64,000 nt of DNA, taken from assembly GCF_000425345.1 (NCBI RefSeq), contig NZ_AUDG01000004.1, forward strand, positions 124,001 through 188,000, given 5' to 3'. The notes beneath the pieces were generated by a model, which was not told the DNA's origin, did no database searches, and worked only from the letters and a program-made list of their open reading frames with translations. A program made the translations under genes and the position numbers. The DNA comes from Rheinheimera baltica DSM 14885. Its GTDB lineage: Bacteria > Pseudomonadota > Gammaproteobacteria > Enterobacterales > Alteromonadaceae. Shown here one piece after another: positions 45,334 through 54,050 of the stretch. Position 1 is the stretch's first letter. Each line of letters starts with the position of its first letter.

Positions 45334-46197
45334 TTAGTCTGCCGGTTGGTAATACACAAAAAATAACGTCTGCGCGCCCGCCAATCGCAGCCGATCTTTG
45401 TCACTGGCCGGTTGAATATAAATATGTGGAATACTAAACGCCTGTCCCATATTGCGATTGTAGTCAAAACCTGGCGGTATATTTTGCATCAGCGCTACGG
45501 TATCGCTTCCCGATCTGTGCATCTGAAACGTTGGCAGCTGCTGACGATAATAAGCCAGTACTTGTGCCGGACTTGCCTTAGTAATAAACGATGCACCCGG
45601 TAATGTTTCATAGCGTTGTTCAGCAATCTCCATCTCGCTTTGAGCAGGGATATTAATTAACAACTCTGCCTCTGGGTACAATGGCAACGTTATTAATGAC
45701 TCCGAACCTTGGCTACCCGCTATCATAGCATCAACCATCTGTTGCATCTCAGCCACACCATGCTGCTGCATGCGCTCGATAAGCTGGTCCATTTGTTGTT
45801 GCTCTGCAGCAGTTGGGTCGCGGTCGCCAATGCGGTCAGATAAAGCATCAAGCTCCGCCATTAACGGATCATCCTGTTGTTCCGTATCACCATCGCGGTC
45901 ACAAGCCTCCCAACGCTCCTGCGCTACACCGCTATGCTCTACAATGCTACTTTCTAAACATGCCTGATGTGCGGGGCTAGGCTCATCTGACATCATGTCA
46001 CCCATGCCACACTCAGCGAAGGTTTGCCGATAAACGCGTTTAAGCCTATCTTGTGACACACCAACACACTGCGATATACGCTCTAGCTCACCCATGCGCT
46101 CCATCATGGTCAGCATCATGTTTATTTGCTGTTCTTGTTGAGCTGGGTTTGCCAGCGCACTGCCGGTTAACACTAACAACACCGTTAATATTTTCAT
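45334..46197 (-). CDS. Secreted protein of unknown function
   Basis: A 287-residue protein with signal peptide (MKILTVLLVLTGSALA). The N-terminal half is helical and rich in Met, Gln and Glu, with four cysteines (CVGVSQ, CGMGD, CLESS, CDRDGD). The C-terminal half looks like a beta domain (LITLPLYPEAELLINIPAQSE...YFVYYQPAD). I do not recognise a family. It converges on the RIO kinase with a three-base gap. Confidence 0.65.
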   Translation of the reverse strand: MKILTVLLVLTGSALANPAQQEQQINMMLTMMERMGELERISQCVGVSQDRLKRVYRQTFAECGMGDMMSDEPSPAHQACLESSIVEHSGVAQERWEACDRDGDTEQQDDPLMAELDALSDRIGDRDPTAAEQQQMDQLIERMQQHGVAEMQQMVDAMIAGSQGSESLITLPLYPEAELLINIPAQSEMEIAEQRYETLPGASFITKASPAQVLAYYRQQLPTFQMHRSGSDTVALMQNIPPGFDYNRNMGQAFSIPHIYIQPASDKDRLRLAGAQTLFFVYYQPAD

Positions 46198-46436
46198 CCT
46201 GCCGCCTCAATTAACAAATAGGCTGAAATGATAACCAAATGTGTATTTAAAGGTAAATCTAAATTTTACATCCTCACTTAATACTGATGTTTAAAAAGTG
46301 GCCTATTCTGCTAACTATTAGTCAAAATTTTTAGAGCTAAAGTTCTCAGTAAAATTATTTCCATAATTATCAACAACCTAAAAATGGCAAGCCTTTTGCT
46401 GTAACTTGTTTAAAGTAAATAATAAAAGGTAATAGC

Positions 46437-47102
46437 ATGAAATTCTCTCAATTTGCAGCAGTCAGTTTAGTTGTGGTATCAGGTTTTTTGCTTAGCAACG
46501 CCTCAGCAGAAAATAGCTATGGTGATATTGATAAGGTACTAGGCAGCGCCTCGGTTGAATCCGGACAACACTACAACGATATTTCGGTGGTTAACGGCAG
46601 TGTAAAAATGGCCAGCGATAGCAGTGCCAATGAAATCTCTGTCGTCAATGGCAGCATTAAGATGGGCGAAAATGTTAGTGTTCACAGTGCATCAACGGTA
46701 AATGGTAGTATTGAAGCCGATGGCGGCTTAAAAACCGCGGCAAATTTAGAAACCGTTAACGGCAAAATACGTCCTGGCAGCAACGCCGTTATTGGTGGCA
46801 ATGTTGATACAGTAAACGGCGATATTACACTGGACAGTAGCGAAGTAGCGCAAGATGTCAGCACGGTTAGTGGAGATATTTCGCTAAATGGCACCACAGT
46901 GATCAAGGGAGATTTGGTGTATAAGCCTCGTGGTAAACGTAAAACGTTTTTTGGCTGGGGCAACGACAGTAAACCCACCCTACATATCGGTGCCGACGCA
47001 GTGGTAGAAGGCCGTATAATTCTGCAGCAACAAGTCACTCTACAACTGGACAACCCTGCTATGCAGGATAAAGTAGAATATCAAATTAACGATGGCCGTT
47101 AA
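46437..47102 (+). CDS. Secreted VNG-repeat protein (bactofilin/DUF4097-like beta solenoid)
   Basis: A 221-residue protein with a signal peptide cleaved near NASAEN. From about residue 45 to 155 it has six imperfect repeats of some 18-20 residues centred on V-N-G or V-S-G: ISVVNGSVKM, ISVVNGSIKM, STVNGSIEA, ETVNGKIRP, DTVNGDITL and STVSGDISL. This is what a right-handed beta-helix would show. The C-terminal part is basic (YKPRGKRKTFFGWG) then strand-rich. Such proteins form filaments or surface layers, but the function here is unproven. It is followed by a strong convergent terminator. Confidence 0.7.
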   Translation: MKFSQFAAVSLVVVSGFLLSNASAENSYGDIDKVLGSASVESGQHYNDISVVNGSVKMASDSSANEISVVNGSIKMGENVSVHSASTVNGSIEADGGLKTAANLETVNGKIRPGSNAVIGGNVDTVNGDITLDSSEVAQDVSTVSGDISLNGTTVIKGDLVYKPRGKRKTFFGWGNDSKPTLHIGADAVVEGRIILQQQVTLQLDNPAMQDKVEYQINDGR

Positions 47103-47125
47103 GCGCCAAGCTTAGTGTAATACTA

Positions 47126-47155
47126 AAGCGCCGCAGTCATACCCATGCGGCGCTT
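47126..47155. terminator. Bidirectional terminator
   Basis: Ten-pair perfect stem AAGCGCCGCA / TGCGGCGCTT with a ten-base loop lies between the convergent VNG-repeat and DUF2799 genes. Confidence 0.75.
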
Positions 47156-47159
47156 ACTG

Positions 47160-47783
47160 TTATTGATATTTAGCGAAGTTTTTTTCACCACGAGCCAGCG
47201 CTTGCTCAGCGCGGTTTATATTCTGTTCTAATTCAGGCATGTAATCCGCGGTTTCAATTAACAGGTGCTTTGCATCTTCAATTTCATTAAGTAACGCAAT
47301 ACGCTCATCTCGCGTTAGCCCGTCTTCAACTAACAACTCTGTTTTAACTACAATATCTTGCTCAAGCTGGGTTAATAACCGCTGCTGCTTGTCAAAGGCA
47401 CTGCGTGCCGCATTAACAGCTCGCTGCAACTGATATAGCTGTTGACCATCACGAAAGCCGCTTAAAAAATCCGCTTCCAGTGCCGAAGGGCAGCTACTTT
47501 GATAACTGCCGCCGCTACGTCCAACTGCAAAACCATTACGATGGGTGCAATACTGCTCTGCACCTTCCCGATGACCGCGGCGATACGCCGTTAAATCAGG
47601 AGTTACACCATGGTCAGCGCAATCTTGGCGATATTCGCTAATCGCTGTTTCATTTTTACCTTTTGCACCGTCTTCAAAACCAATAGTACGCCAATCTGCA
47701 GTTAGACATTCAGATTTATCCATCGAGGCGCATGCAGTAAGCATGGCTAACGTAATACAAAGTAAAGCAGCCTGTTTCAACAT
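47160..47783 (-). CDS. DUF2799 lipoprotein
   Basis: A 207-residue lipoprotein; the lipobox LTAC is at residues 15-18. The conserved DUF2799 blocks are present: DWRTIGFEDGAKG, CADHGVTPDLTAYRRGHREGAEQYCTHRNGFAVGRSG and FLSGFRDGQQLYQLQ. From about residue 120 a coiled coil continues to the end. Function is unknown. Monocistronic. Confidence 0.85.
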   Translation of the reverse strand: MLKQAALLCITLAMLTACASMDKSECLTADWRTIGFEDGAKGKNETAISEYRQDCADHGVTPDLTAYRRGHREGAEQYCTHRNGFAVGRSGGSYQSSCPSALEADFLSGFRDGQQLYQLQRAVNAARSAFDKQQRLLTQLEQDIVVKTELLVEDGLTRDERIALLNEIEDAKHLLIETADYMPELEQNINRAEQALARGEKNFAKYQ

Positions 47784-47924
47784 CGTTATTCCTTATTTTG
47801 TTGCTTGCCGACATTAAGCCACTGAGCAAGGTGCAGGGTCAACGGTTTAACCGCTTTTCGCCCCTACTTTGCTGCACAGCATCAACTATACTTTGACAAC
47901 TCCAGTGGTATTAATTTATACACC

Positions 47925-48800
47925 ATGATAAAAAACGTTAGACTTTACTGGCGGTATTTGATCCTACTCAGTGCTTGCTGGTTTACAGTTGCTCCAACAT
48001 TACGGGCGGAATCGTTGGTCATTGTCGATGCCGTGTCATTATTACAGCCTCAGGCGCAACCTACCAACGAAAGCCTGCTACTGCGGCAACTTCTGCAAGC
48101 CTATCCTGCAGATTATAGTATCGTCGATGTGAGCCGAAATCGGGCTCGCGAATGGGAAAAAACAGCCGATAATGCCTGCATGCCCTGGCTAAAGAAAACT
48201 GCTGCGCGCCAGCAAGACTTTCTGTTTAGTTTGCCCTATATGATTGAAGCGGCGTTGCAACTAGTGGTTGCCGCCGACTCCGATGCATTACCATTATTAG
48301 ACAGACTAAGCGGCAACAATAACACCCTCTCTTTGACACATTTACTCCAATTAAAACAAGCACCTTTGTTAGGCATAGAGTTAAACCGGACCTACGGCAA
48401 CAATATTGACTCACTGGTTAGCCAGCGTTACGCCAGCTGGTCAATATATACCCGAACCAGCTCCAGCAATGAAACCGGTAGTATGCTGCCGATGTTAGAA
48501 CGTGGTTTTATTGATGCCACACTGGAGTATCGCAAAGTTGCAGAACGCAGCGTTATGTCGTTGCGATATTATGCGATACAAGAAGCTGAACCGTTTAATC
48601 TGGTTTACTTTGCTTGCTCAAAAGGTGAACGTGGTCAACGCGTTGTTAATTTACTCAATGAAGCAATAAAACTAAAAAGCCAGCAAGTTGCTTATCAGCA
48701 GCTGGTGTTGCAGAGCATCGCTGAAAAAAACCATGATCAGGCATTGCAAACCTGGCTGCAAACGCTAAAACTTGCATCTGAAGTTGAACAACACAAATAA
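47925..48800 (+). CDS. Secreted protein of unknown function, solute-binding-protein-like
   Basis: A 291-residue protein with a signal peptide (through TLRAESL). The pattern LLRQLLQAYPADYSIVDVSRNRAREWEKTADNACMPWLKKT, YIMEAALQLVV-like strands and the later FIDATLEYRKVAE resemble orphan periplasmic binding proteins found in Alteromonadales, in which a ligand domain is used alone. No ABC genes are adjacent. I cannot assign a ligand. It converges on the TM2-domain gene. Confidence 0.6.
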   Translation: MIKNVRLYWRYLILLSACWFTVAPTLRAESLVIVDAVSLLQPQAQPTNESLLLRQLLQAYPADYSIVDVSRNRAREWEKTADNACMPWLKKTAARQQDFLFSLPYMIEAALQLVVAADSDALPLLDRLSGNNNTLSLTHLLQLKQAPLLGIELNRTYGNNIDSLVSQRYASWSIYTRTSSSNETGSMLPMLERGFIDATLEYRKVAERSVMSLRYYAIQEAEPFNLVYFACSKGERGQRVVNLLNEAIKLKSQQVAYQQLVLQSIAEKNHDQALQTWLQTLKLASEVEQHK

Positions 48801-48807
48801 CACGCAG

Positions 48808-49197
48808 CTAAACCTCTCCATGCGTTTTGCTATCAAGCAAGCGGCGCATTATTTGATTATTCCAATGCTGAATAATAATTTGTGCGCGAAACAACGCCCA
48901 TAGCTCTACCACACTGATCGCCACAATCAGCCCCCAACCTAACCAGTAAAAACCCATCAACAGCAATAATATCCCAACGACAAACACCGTTAAATTGGCC
49001 ACACCGCGCGCCCATTGCCCAAGATAAAAATGGTGCAGGCCAGCGAGAAAACACCAATTAAGCGTGGCGTAGGTGTCAGGGTCGCGCAGTTCATGCTTTA
49101 GCTGCTGATAAAGCGCCAACCGTTCAGTATCCGGTAACGCTGCAGCCTGCCCGCGTAATCTCTCTTCTTCGGCATCAACCTGTTGTTGATTTAACAT
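48808..49197 (-). CDS. TM2-domain membrane protein
   Basis: A start at 49197 has GGAGG just upstream (read on the minus strand) and gives 129 residues; the frame extends eight codons further. The block LNWCFLAGLHHFYLGQWARGVANLTVFVVGILLLLMGFYWLG is the TM2 fold (two helices with a G-x-H-x-F-Y-L-G turn), followed by a third hydrophobic stretch. It is the last gene of a three-gene operon with DUF4177 and yidD; its start overlaps yidD by 23 bases. Confidence 0.8.
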   Translation of the reverse strand: MLNQQQVDAEEERLRGQAAALPDTERLALYQQLKHELRDPDTYATLNWCFLAGLHHFYLGQWARGVANLTVFVVGILLLLMGFYWLGWGLIVAISVVELWALFRAQIIIQHWNNQIMRRLLDSKTHGEV

Positions 49198-49426
49198 GCT
49201 CAGCCTCCGGTACCGGTTCAATACATTTACAAAAACTGTCGCGCTGGCTACAACGCCGAATACGCTGCCAGCCCATGCTTACGCCCTTACGCGCGCCAAA
49301 ACGGCTAATTGCGGTATAAGTATATGCAGAACAAGTGGGTTCAAAGTTGCAGTCAATGCCAAACCAGCGCTGCCCGCCACCGGTAGTGCGGTAACGCCGT
49401 ATTGCCCACAGTAGCAGGCGCTGCAC
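49175..49426 (-). CDS. yidD: YidD-family membrane protein insertion efficiency factor
   Basis: An 83-residue protein with the diagnostic YidD block NFEPTCSAYTYTAISRFGARKGVSMGWQRIRRC. YidD is an amphipathic protein at the inner face of the membrane that helps YidC-dependent insertion. Its canonical location is between rnpA and yidC; here it is in a different setting, so it is either a second copy or has moved. It directly abuts the DUF4177 gene (one base between frames) and overlaps the TM2 gene. A further cysteine cluster (CSQRDSFCKC) lies in the C-terminal tail. Confidence 0.88.
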   Translation of the reverse strand: MQRLLLWAIRRYRTTGGGQRWFGIDCNFEPTCSAYTYTAISRFGARKGVSMGWQRIRRCSQRDSFCKCIEPVPEAEHVKSTTG

Positions 49427-49645
49427 TTAACGACCTAAGGTAACAATCATGGCTTCACGGGTCCAAAAGAGCCAAAAACGTTTTTGTTCAATTACCTGAA
49501 ACACCACCTGCCAGCCTTGTGCCGCCTGCGCATTTAGCTCGGCTTCCACTTTTTTCAGCGGCAAACCAGACGCCCCCAGAAAAATAGTGCCACAGCCACC
49601 CTCGGCAATATGCATAACTTTGTATTCTTTAAAGCTTGTTGGCAT
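49427..49645 (-). CDS. DUF4177-type small protein
   Basis: A 72-residue cytoplasmic protein: MPTSFKEYKVMHIAEGG, an amphipathic helix (LKKVEAELNAQAAQGWQVVFQVIEQKRFW) and a terminal strand. The helix ending in GWQVVFQV is typical of DUF4177. Function unknown. It opens the operon with yidD and the TM2-domain gene. Confidence 0.78.
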   Translation of the reverse strand: MPTSFKEYKVMHIAEGGCGTIFLGASGLPLKKVEAELNAQAAQGWQVVFQVIEQKRFWLFWTREAMIVTLGR

Positions 49646-49743
49646 TGTTATATCCCTTAAGTCTATCTGGCTAGTGTTAGTTAATTATTGTTGTTTAATT
49701 TACCGTTCGCACCGCATTACTGCAAGCTAGTCTGCCAGCAGCA

Positions 49744-50664
49744 TTACACCGGCGACAAGGCCGCACGTAAGGCCTCTTTATAGCGGCGCGACAACGCCAG
49801 TTGCTGGCCACTTTTTAGCAAAATATCGCCATCACCACTGCTGTCATAGCTGATACTGTCGATGGCATTATGATTTACCGCCAGGCTGCGGTGAATACGG
49901 CTAAAGCCTTTGCAGCTAAGTTGTACCAAGGTGCTACTTAAGGTCGCACGCAGCGGGTAGATACGGTCTTTACTGTGTAAATTCACGTAATTACCACTGG
50001 CTTCCAACCAGTCAATATCGTCGGTACGGATCAGGAACTCTTTATCCAGCTTTTTCACCAAAAAATGCTCCGGTGCCTTGGTCGCTGGCATAGTGACGTT
50101 ATCCTCAGTGCTGTCGAGCTGGTGCGCTTCACCCTTTATCCGGCTATACACAAACAGCACCAATTGATAACCGATAATAAACGACAAATAACCCCAGACA
50201 TCTTTGCGGTATTCGTAAAAAAACTCGCGCACCAAGGGGCCAAAGTTATAGTTGCCGCCTTGCCAGTGATAAACCAGTTCGCGCATCGCTACCATCAGGC
50301 TGACATGAAGCACTGAAAATAGCAGGCTGCCAAGCAAATGCGCCAGCAGCTGACGACGAACGCCACTTAGCTGCAACGGATAGCGGTTAAACCACCAAAA
50401 CAGCAGCGGAAAAAGTAACAAGGTGCTGATGGCGCTGCTGTATTCCCAAACGATAGGCTCCCACATCTGCAAGCTGTTTGCGCTGCTGCTATCACGGCGG
50501 TGTTCCATCCACACCGAGCTGGCGTTAATGGCAGCATTAATAAAAAAATACAGCGCCAGCAGCAGGTAGCTGTATAGCCCCGGCCGCTGATCAAACCGTT
50601 CAAATACGCTTATTGCTTTATCATTCGTCACAGCCAACCACCTGTTATCCCCGTTTGCCGCCAT
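49744..50664 (-). CDS. LytTR-domain transcriptional regulator with membrane N-terminus
   Basis: A 306-residue protein with four hydrophobic segments (about residues 30-48, 77-95, 110-128 and 155-175) and a C-terminal LytTR DNA-binding domain from about 200 (FLVKKLDKEFLIRTDDIDWLEASGNYVNLHS ... FSRIHRSLAVNHNAID). A membrane-bound LytTR regulator of this sort may sense an envelope or quorum signal. It is divergent from an acyltransferase gene with 72 bases between them, so that gene is the likely target. Confidence 0.9.
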   Translation of the reverse strand: MAANGDNRWLAVTNDKAISVFERFDQRPGLYSYLLLALYFFINAAINASSVWMEHRRDSSSANSLQMWEPIVWEYSSAISTLLLFPLLFWWFNRYPLQLSGVRRQLLAHLLGSLLFSVLHVSLMVAMRELVYHWQGGNYNFGPLVREFFYEYRKDVWGYLSFIIGYQLVLFVYSRIKGEAHQLDSTEDNVTMPATKAPEHFLVKKLDKEFLIRTDDIDWLEASGNYVNLHSKDRIYPLRATLSSTLVQLSCKGFSRIHRSLAVNHNAIDSISYDSSGDGDILLKSGQQLALSRRYKEALRAALSPV

Positions 50665-50736
50665 CCGGCCATTCTACTGTGTCTCATGCTAGAGCAGCGG
50701 CGCACTATAACGCAACTGCAACGACGGAGCATTACC

Positions 50737-51960
50737 ATGACAACAACCATTGACACCCGCCGCTACGATTTAGACTGGCTACGCACCCTGGCCTTTGGCC
50801 TGCTGATTTTGTATCACATTGGAATGTATTATGTCGCCGACTGGGGCTGGCATATCAAAAGCGATGTGACCAGCACAGCACTGCAGGACCTGATGATTTT
50901 GACCAACCCCTGGCGTATGTCGTTAATTTTTTTTATTTCGGCCATGGCACTGGCATTGGCACAACAACATTCAGCCAAGTTAACCTTGCTGGGGCTGCGC
51001 ACTAACCGCTTACTGGTGCCGCTACTATGCGGTATGTTTATTGTGGTGGTGCCGCAGGTGTATTTTGAAGCGTTGTCGCAGCAGTTAATTGAACCGGGTT
51101 ATCTGAGTTTCTGGTGGCAGTATATTAACCCCAATACAGCACTGCTACCTGAGCATCACAGTCCCATTGGCCTGCTAACCTGGAACCATCTGTGGTTTAT
51201 TCCCTACTTATGGTGTTACAGCGCTATTGTGTTGCTGGTAGCACCGCTACTTAATACGCTGGCCAACAGGTTACAGCGAGTACCAGGCAGCATTGCGTTG
51301 CTGGCGGCAATGGTAACGCTAATCGGTGCCTGGTATTTCCTACGTCAGGCTTATCCGTCCAGCCACGCGTTGTTAGATGATTGGTATAACCACGCCAAAT
51401 ACTTCAGCGTATTTATTGCCGGCTATCTGTTTGCACTACAAGCTAACTGGTGGCAAAACGTCATTTCAGCCCGGCGCTGGTTTTTAACTGCAGCCGTTAT
51501 TTGCTACAGCTTGATTATTGCTGACAGCAATGGCTGGTTTGACAGCATACCGGCGAGCTTTGGTGAATCCGTTAGCGGCCGGTTAATTGTTGGCGTGGTA
51601 TTGGCGTTAAATCATTGGGGCTGGATCTTAGCCTTAATTGGCTACGCCGGGCGCTATCTAAACCGGCGCACCAACATAATCGACAAAGACGGTAAACTAC
51701 TGCATTACAGTAATACCGCTATTTTGCCCTGGTATATGCTGCACCAGTCGCTGATTATTGTGTTTGCCGTCTGGCTAAAAGCACTAGCATTACCGGTGGG
51801 TATTGAAGCGGTATTACTTATTGTGTTGACATGCGCTGGTTGCTGGGCCGGTTACGAGCTAGTAAAACGCTTCTGGCTTAGCCGCTGGTTATTTGGTTTA
51901 AAGGTCAAGTTGCCAATACTGACAACGGCTACCCAGCCACTGCCAGACAACACACCTTGA
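50737..51960 (+). CDS. Acyltransferase family 3 membrane protein
   Basis: GGAG nine bases upstream supports ATG 50737 (407 residues); the frame extends back to 50686 but overlaps the promoter region. About ten hydrophobic segments are present. The first block RYDLDWLRTLAFGLLILYHIGMYYV carries the family's conserved Arg and the His (YHIG) near the active site. Members O-acylate sugars in surface polysaccharides, peptidoglycan, or osmoregulated glucans. The substrate is not indicated. It is divergent from a LytTR regulator that probably controls it. Confidence 0.88.
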   Translation: MTTTIDTRRYDLDWLRTLAFGLLILYHIGMYYVADWGWHIKSDVTSTALQDLMILTNPWRMSLIFFISAMALALAQQHSAKLTLLGLRTNRLLVPLLCGMFIVVVPQVYFEALSQQLIEPGYLSFWWQYINPNTALLPEHHSPIGLLTWNHLWFIPYLWCYSAIVLLVAPLLNTLANRLQRVPGSIALLAAMVTLIGAWYFLRQAYPSSHALLDDWYNHAKYFSVFIAGYLFALQANWWQNVISARRWFLTAAVICYSLIIADSNGWFDSIPASFGESVSGRLIVGVVLALNHWGWILALIGYAGRYLNRRTNIIDKDGKLLHYSNTAILPWYMLHQSLIIVFAVWLKALALPVGIEAVLLIVLTCAGCWAGYELVKRFWLSRWLFGLKVKLPILTTATQPLPDNTP

Positions 51961-52035
51961 AACAAATCGACACGACTTAAAATAAAACAACAGGCTATGC
52001 TGTAGGCTATTTTTTCAACCTGGCAGGTAAACAGC

Positions 52036-52701
52036 ATGACAACCCAATTATTAACTAACACAGCACTTATGCGTGCCGGCGGCATTGCCGCCATAGGCAT
52101 GGCGCTGTGCTATATCAGTGTGGCGGTTATTTTCTTTGGCCTGTTAGCCGTACCAGAGGGGTTGGATAGCCTTGGCCGGATGCAGTTTTACTTGCAGCAG
52201 GAATACCTGTTGGTCTCCATAGGCTGGGGCATTGGTTACCTGCTGTTTGGTGTGCTGCTGGCAATTTTGCTGCAAGCATTGCGCCAGGCAATGCCACAAA
52301 ACCAGTCGGCTGTCGCGGCGTTAGCTGAGCGCTTTGGCAATATCTGGGTAATGCTGATGATGGCATCTGGCATGGTGGCGTTAGTTGGTATGAATATGAC
52401 ATTACGCCTACTCGACAGCAGCACTGACCAAGCCTTAGCGCTATACAACACCAGCAACCTGCTAACCAATGCCCTTGGCGGTGGCATTGAGCTGGTCGGC
52501 GGGCTCTGGGTACTCCTGCTAAGCATTGCAGGGTTACAACAGCAACGCTTTGCTAAAGTGCTACATATTTTGGGATTAATTGTCGGTAGCTTAGGCATCT
52601 TCACCTTGTTGCATACTGTGCCCTATCTGAAAGATGCTTTTGGTATTACTCAACTGATTTGGTTTATTTGGCTCGGTGTGGTGCTTTTGCGCACCCCATA
52701 A
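52036..52701 (+). CDS. Multi-pass membrane protein, DUF4386-like
   Basis: A 221-residue protein with six hydrophobic segments and few charges, beginning near a TTNTALMRAGGIAAIGMALCYISVAVIFF helix. The arrangement recalls DUF4386 proteins, but I am not certain. Function unknown. CAGGT precedes the ATG. It is in the same direction as the acyltransferase with a 75-base gap, so might share its transcript. Confidence 0.6.
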   Translation: MTTQLLTNTALMRAGGIAAIGMALCYISVAVIFFGLLAVPEGLDSLGRMQFYLQQEYLLVSIGWGIGYLLFGVLLAILLQALRQAMPQNQSAVAALAERFGNIWVMLMMASGMVALVGMNMTLRLLDSSTDQALALYNTSNLLTNALGGGIELVGGLWVLLLSIAGLQQQRFAKVLHILGLIVGSLGIFTLLHTVPYLKDAFGITQLIWFIWLGVVLLRTP

Positions 52702-52814
52702 TGGTTAAAAAATTTGGTAGCCACGACTCAATTAGCATATCTGTATGCAAAAATTTACTTTGTTGAAACAATAATCTAGAATCCGGCAAAATTTAACTGC
52801 TGGTACGCTAAACA

Positions 52815-53138
52815 ATGAAATTGCTTTTAATTGCCATGATAGTAAGTCTGTCGGCCTGCGCTACAGTTAAAACACTTCCCACCACCACAAGCCATGTCAA
52901 TATTGAGCATCACGGCAAGCGCAGCTATTGCCAGAGCATACCGCGCATTTACAGTGGTTTTTCTTATAACTTATGTAAATTACATGGCGAACCCAGCCGG
53001 CAGGTAAACCTGGGGGACAGTTTTAACAATGTGCCATTTTTTATAATTGATGGCACATTTTCACTAGTTGCTGATACGGTGATATTGCCTTACACGCTGT
53101 ATACACAAAACAAGCATGGCAGTATTGATGTAAATTAG
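52815..53138 (+). CDS. YceK/YidQ-family lipoprotein
   Basis: A 107-residue lipoprotein: MKLLLIAMIVSLSAC ends in a lipobox. The mature chain has YCQSIPRIYSGFSYNLCKLHGEP and DGTFSLVADTVILPYTLYTQ, both characteristic of the YceK/YidQ (DUF1375) family, whose members are small outer-membrane lipoproteins of unknown function. The ribosome site is weak. The gene that follows starts seven bases after the stop. Confidence 0.87.
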   Translation: MKLLLIAMIVSLSACATVKTLPTTTSHVNIEHHGKRSYCQSIPRIYSGFSYNLCKLHGEPSRQVNLGDSFNNVPFFIIDGTFSLVADTVILPYTLYTQNKHGSIDVN

Positions 53139-53145
53139 GCTGGCA

Positions 53146-53805
53146 ATGGAATACCGTTTTTACCCACCTTACAACCAACATTGTGGCAGGCAAACCCAAG
53201 CTCTGATCATTGCTATTTTTATGTTGATTAGCTTGTTACCGCTGTTTTTTGATTATGGTAGGGTGCCTCAGCTTAAATTTATGCTGCTCGTATTTAGCCC
53301 CGGACTTGCGTACTGCGTTGTTGTCGCTTTTGATTATTTGGCGTCTCGTTATCTGATGCCCGGTTCGGTAAAACCATTTAAAATAACAGCATCACAGCTA
53401 TTTATTCCTAAATGGCTGATACACAGTGAGGATAGTCAACTAGCGCAAGACACTATCATTGATGTTAAAGACCTACTGAGGATAGTCATTAACAGCTATA
53501 CACTAAGGTCAAAACGTGGTGAGTTTGATGCTATAGATACGATTTGTCTGCAGTTTTATCATCAACGTATTTACCTGGATAGTAAAAAGCTAATGTTTGA
53601 AAGTGTAATAACCGATAAAAATAAGCTCATAAAAGCCTTAAAGTCATTGCCGTGCGATACAGCCTATGAAAATAAGAACAATTTTGGTGATGTGCGATTG
53701 CTTCACACTGTTGCTCAAGGCCGCTGGGGTTCTACCTATACGCTTTTGATCATTCTGATGTTTATTTTAATGTTTGGCAGTTTTCTACGACTGATATTCT
53801 GGTGA
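53146..53805 (+). CDS. Membrane protein of unknown function
   Basis: A 219-residue protein with two N-terminal hydrophobic segments (about residues 17-34 and 44-64), a soluble region of about 130 residues (KITASQLFIPKWLIH...), and a C-terminal helix (LLIILMFILMFGSFLRLIFW). The pattern resembles small PH-domain-like membrane proteins, where two helices precede a beta-rich cytoplasmic domain, but I cannot name a family. It follows the YceK/YidQ lipoprotein by 7 bases, so the two are an operon. Confidence 0.65.
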   Translation: MEYRFYPPYNQHCGRQTQALIIAIFMLISLLPLFFDYGRVPQLKFMLLVFSPGLAYCVVVAFDYLASRYLMPGSVKPFKITASQLFIPKWLIHSEDSQLAQDTIIDVKDLLRIVINSYTLRSKRGEFDAIDTICLQFYHQRIYLDSKKLMFESVITDKNKLIKALKSLPCDTAYENKNNFGDVRLLHTVAQGRWGSTYTLLIILMFILMFGSFLRLIFW

Positions 53806-53923
53806 CGATGAATCCCGCCCTCAACCCAACTGCATCCCGCCAATTTTACTCAACGTCACAAAAGTAACTAAAACCTGTTTTGGAGCGGTTACACCGGCAT
53901 TACTCTGGCTTTTTGCAGCATAC

Positions 53924-53948
53924 AAAACGCCGTTTCTCGGCGTTTTTT
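53924..53948 (+). terminator. Intrinsic terminator
   Basis: Nine-pair stem AAAACGCCG / CGGCGTTTT with a five-base loop followed by further T's, about 120 bases after the 53146-53805 gene. Confidence 0.85.
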
Positions 53949-53951
53949 CAG

Positions 53952-54048
53952 AATAAGGGTCAGAACTAATAATCGCTACGTCTTTGCAAGGCATTGAAAT
54001 ACATAGCGTAAACTTAACTCGTCTTTAAATGTCTCCGACCCCTTTTTC
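53952..54048. repeat. Possible remnant of a REP/RAYT-type element
   Basis: AAGGGTCAGAACTAATAATC (53955 on) and CTCCGACCCCTTTTTCGG (54030 on) form imperfect inverted ends of a 90-base non-coding segment. The 'GGGTCAGA' end is the type found around REP-associated transposases. No transposase remains. Confidence 0.3.
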
Positions 54049-54050
54049 GG

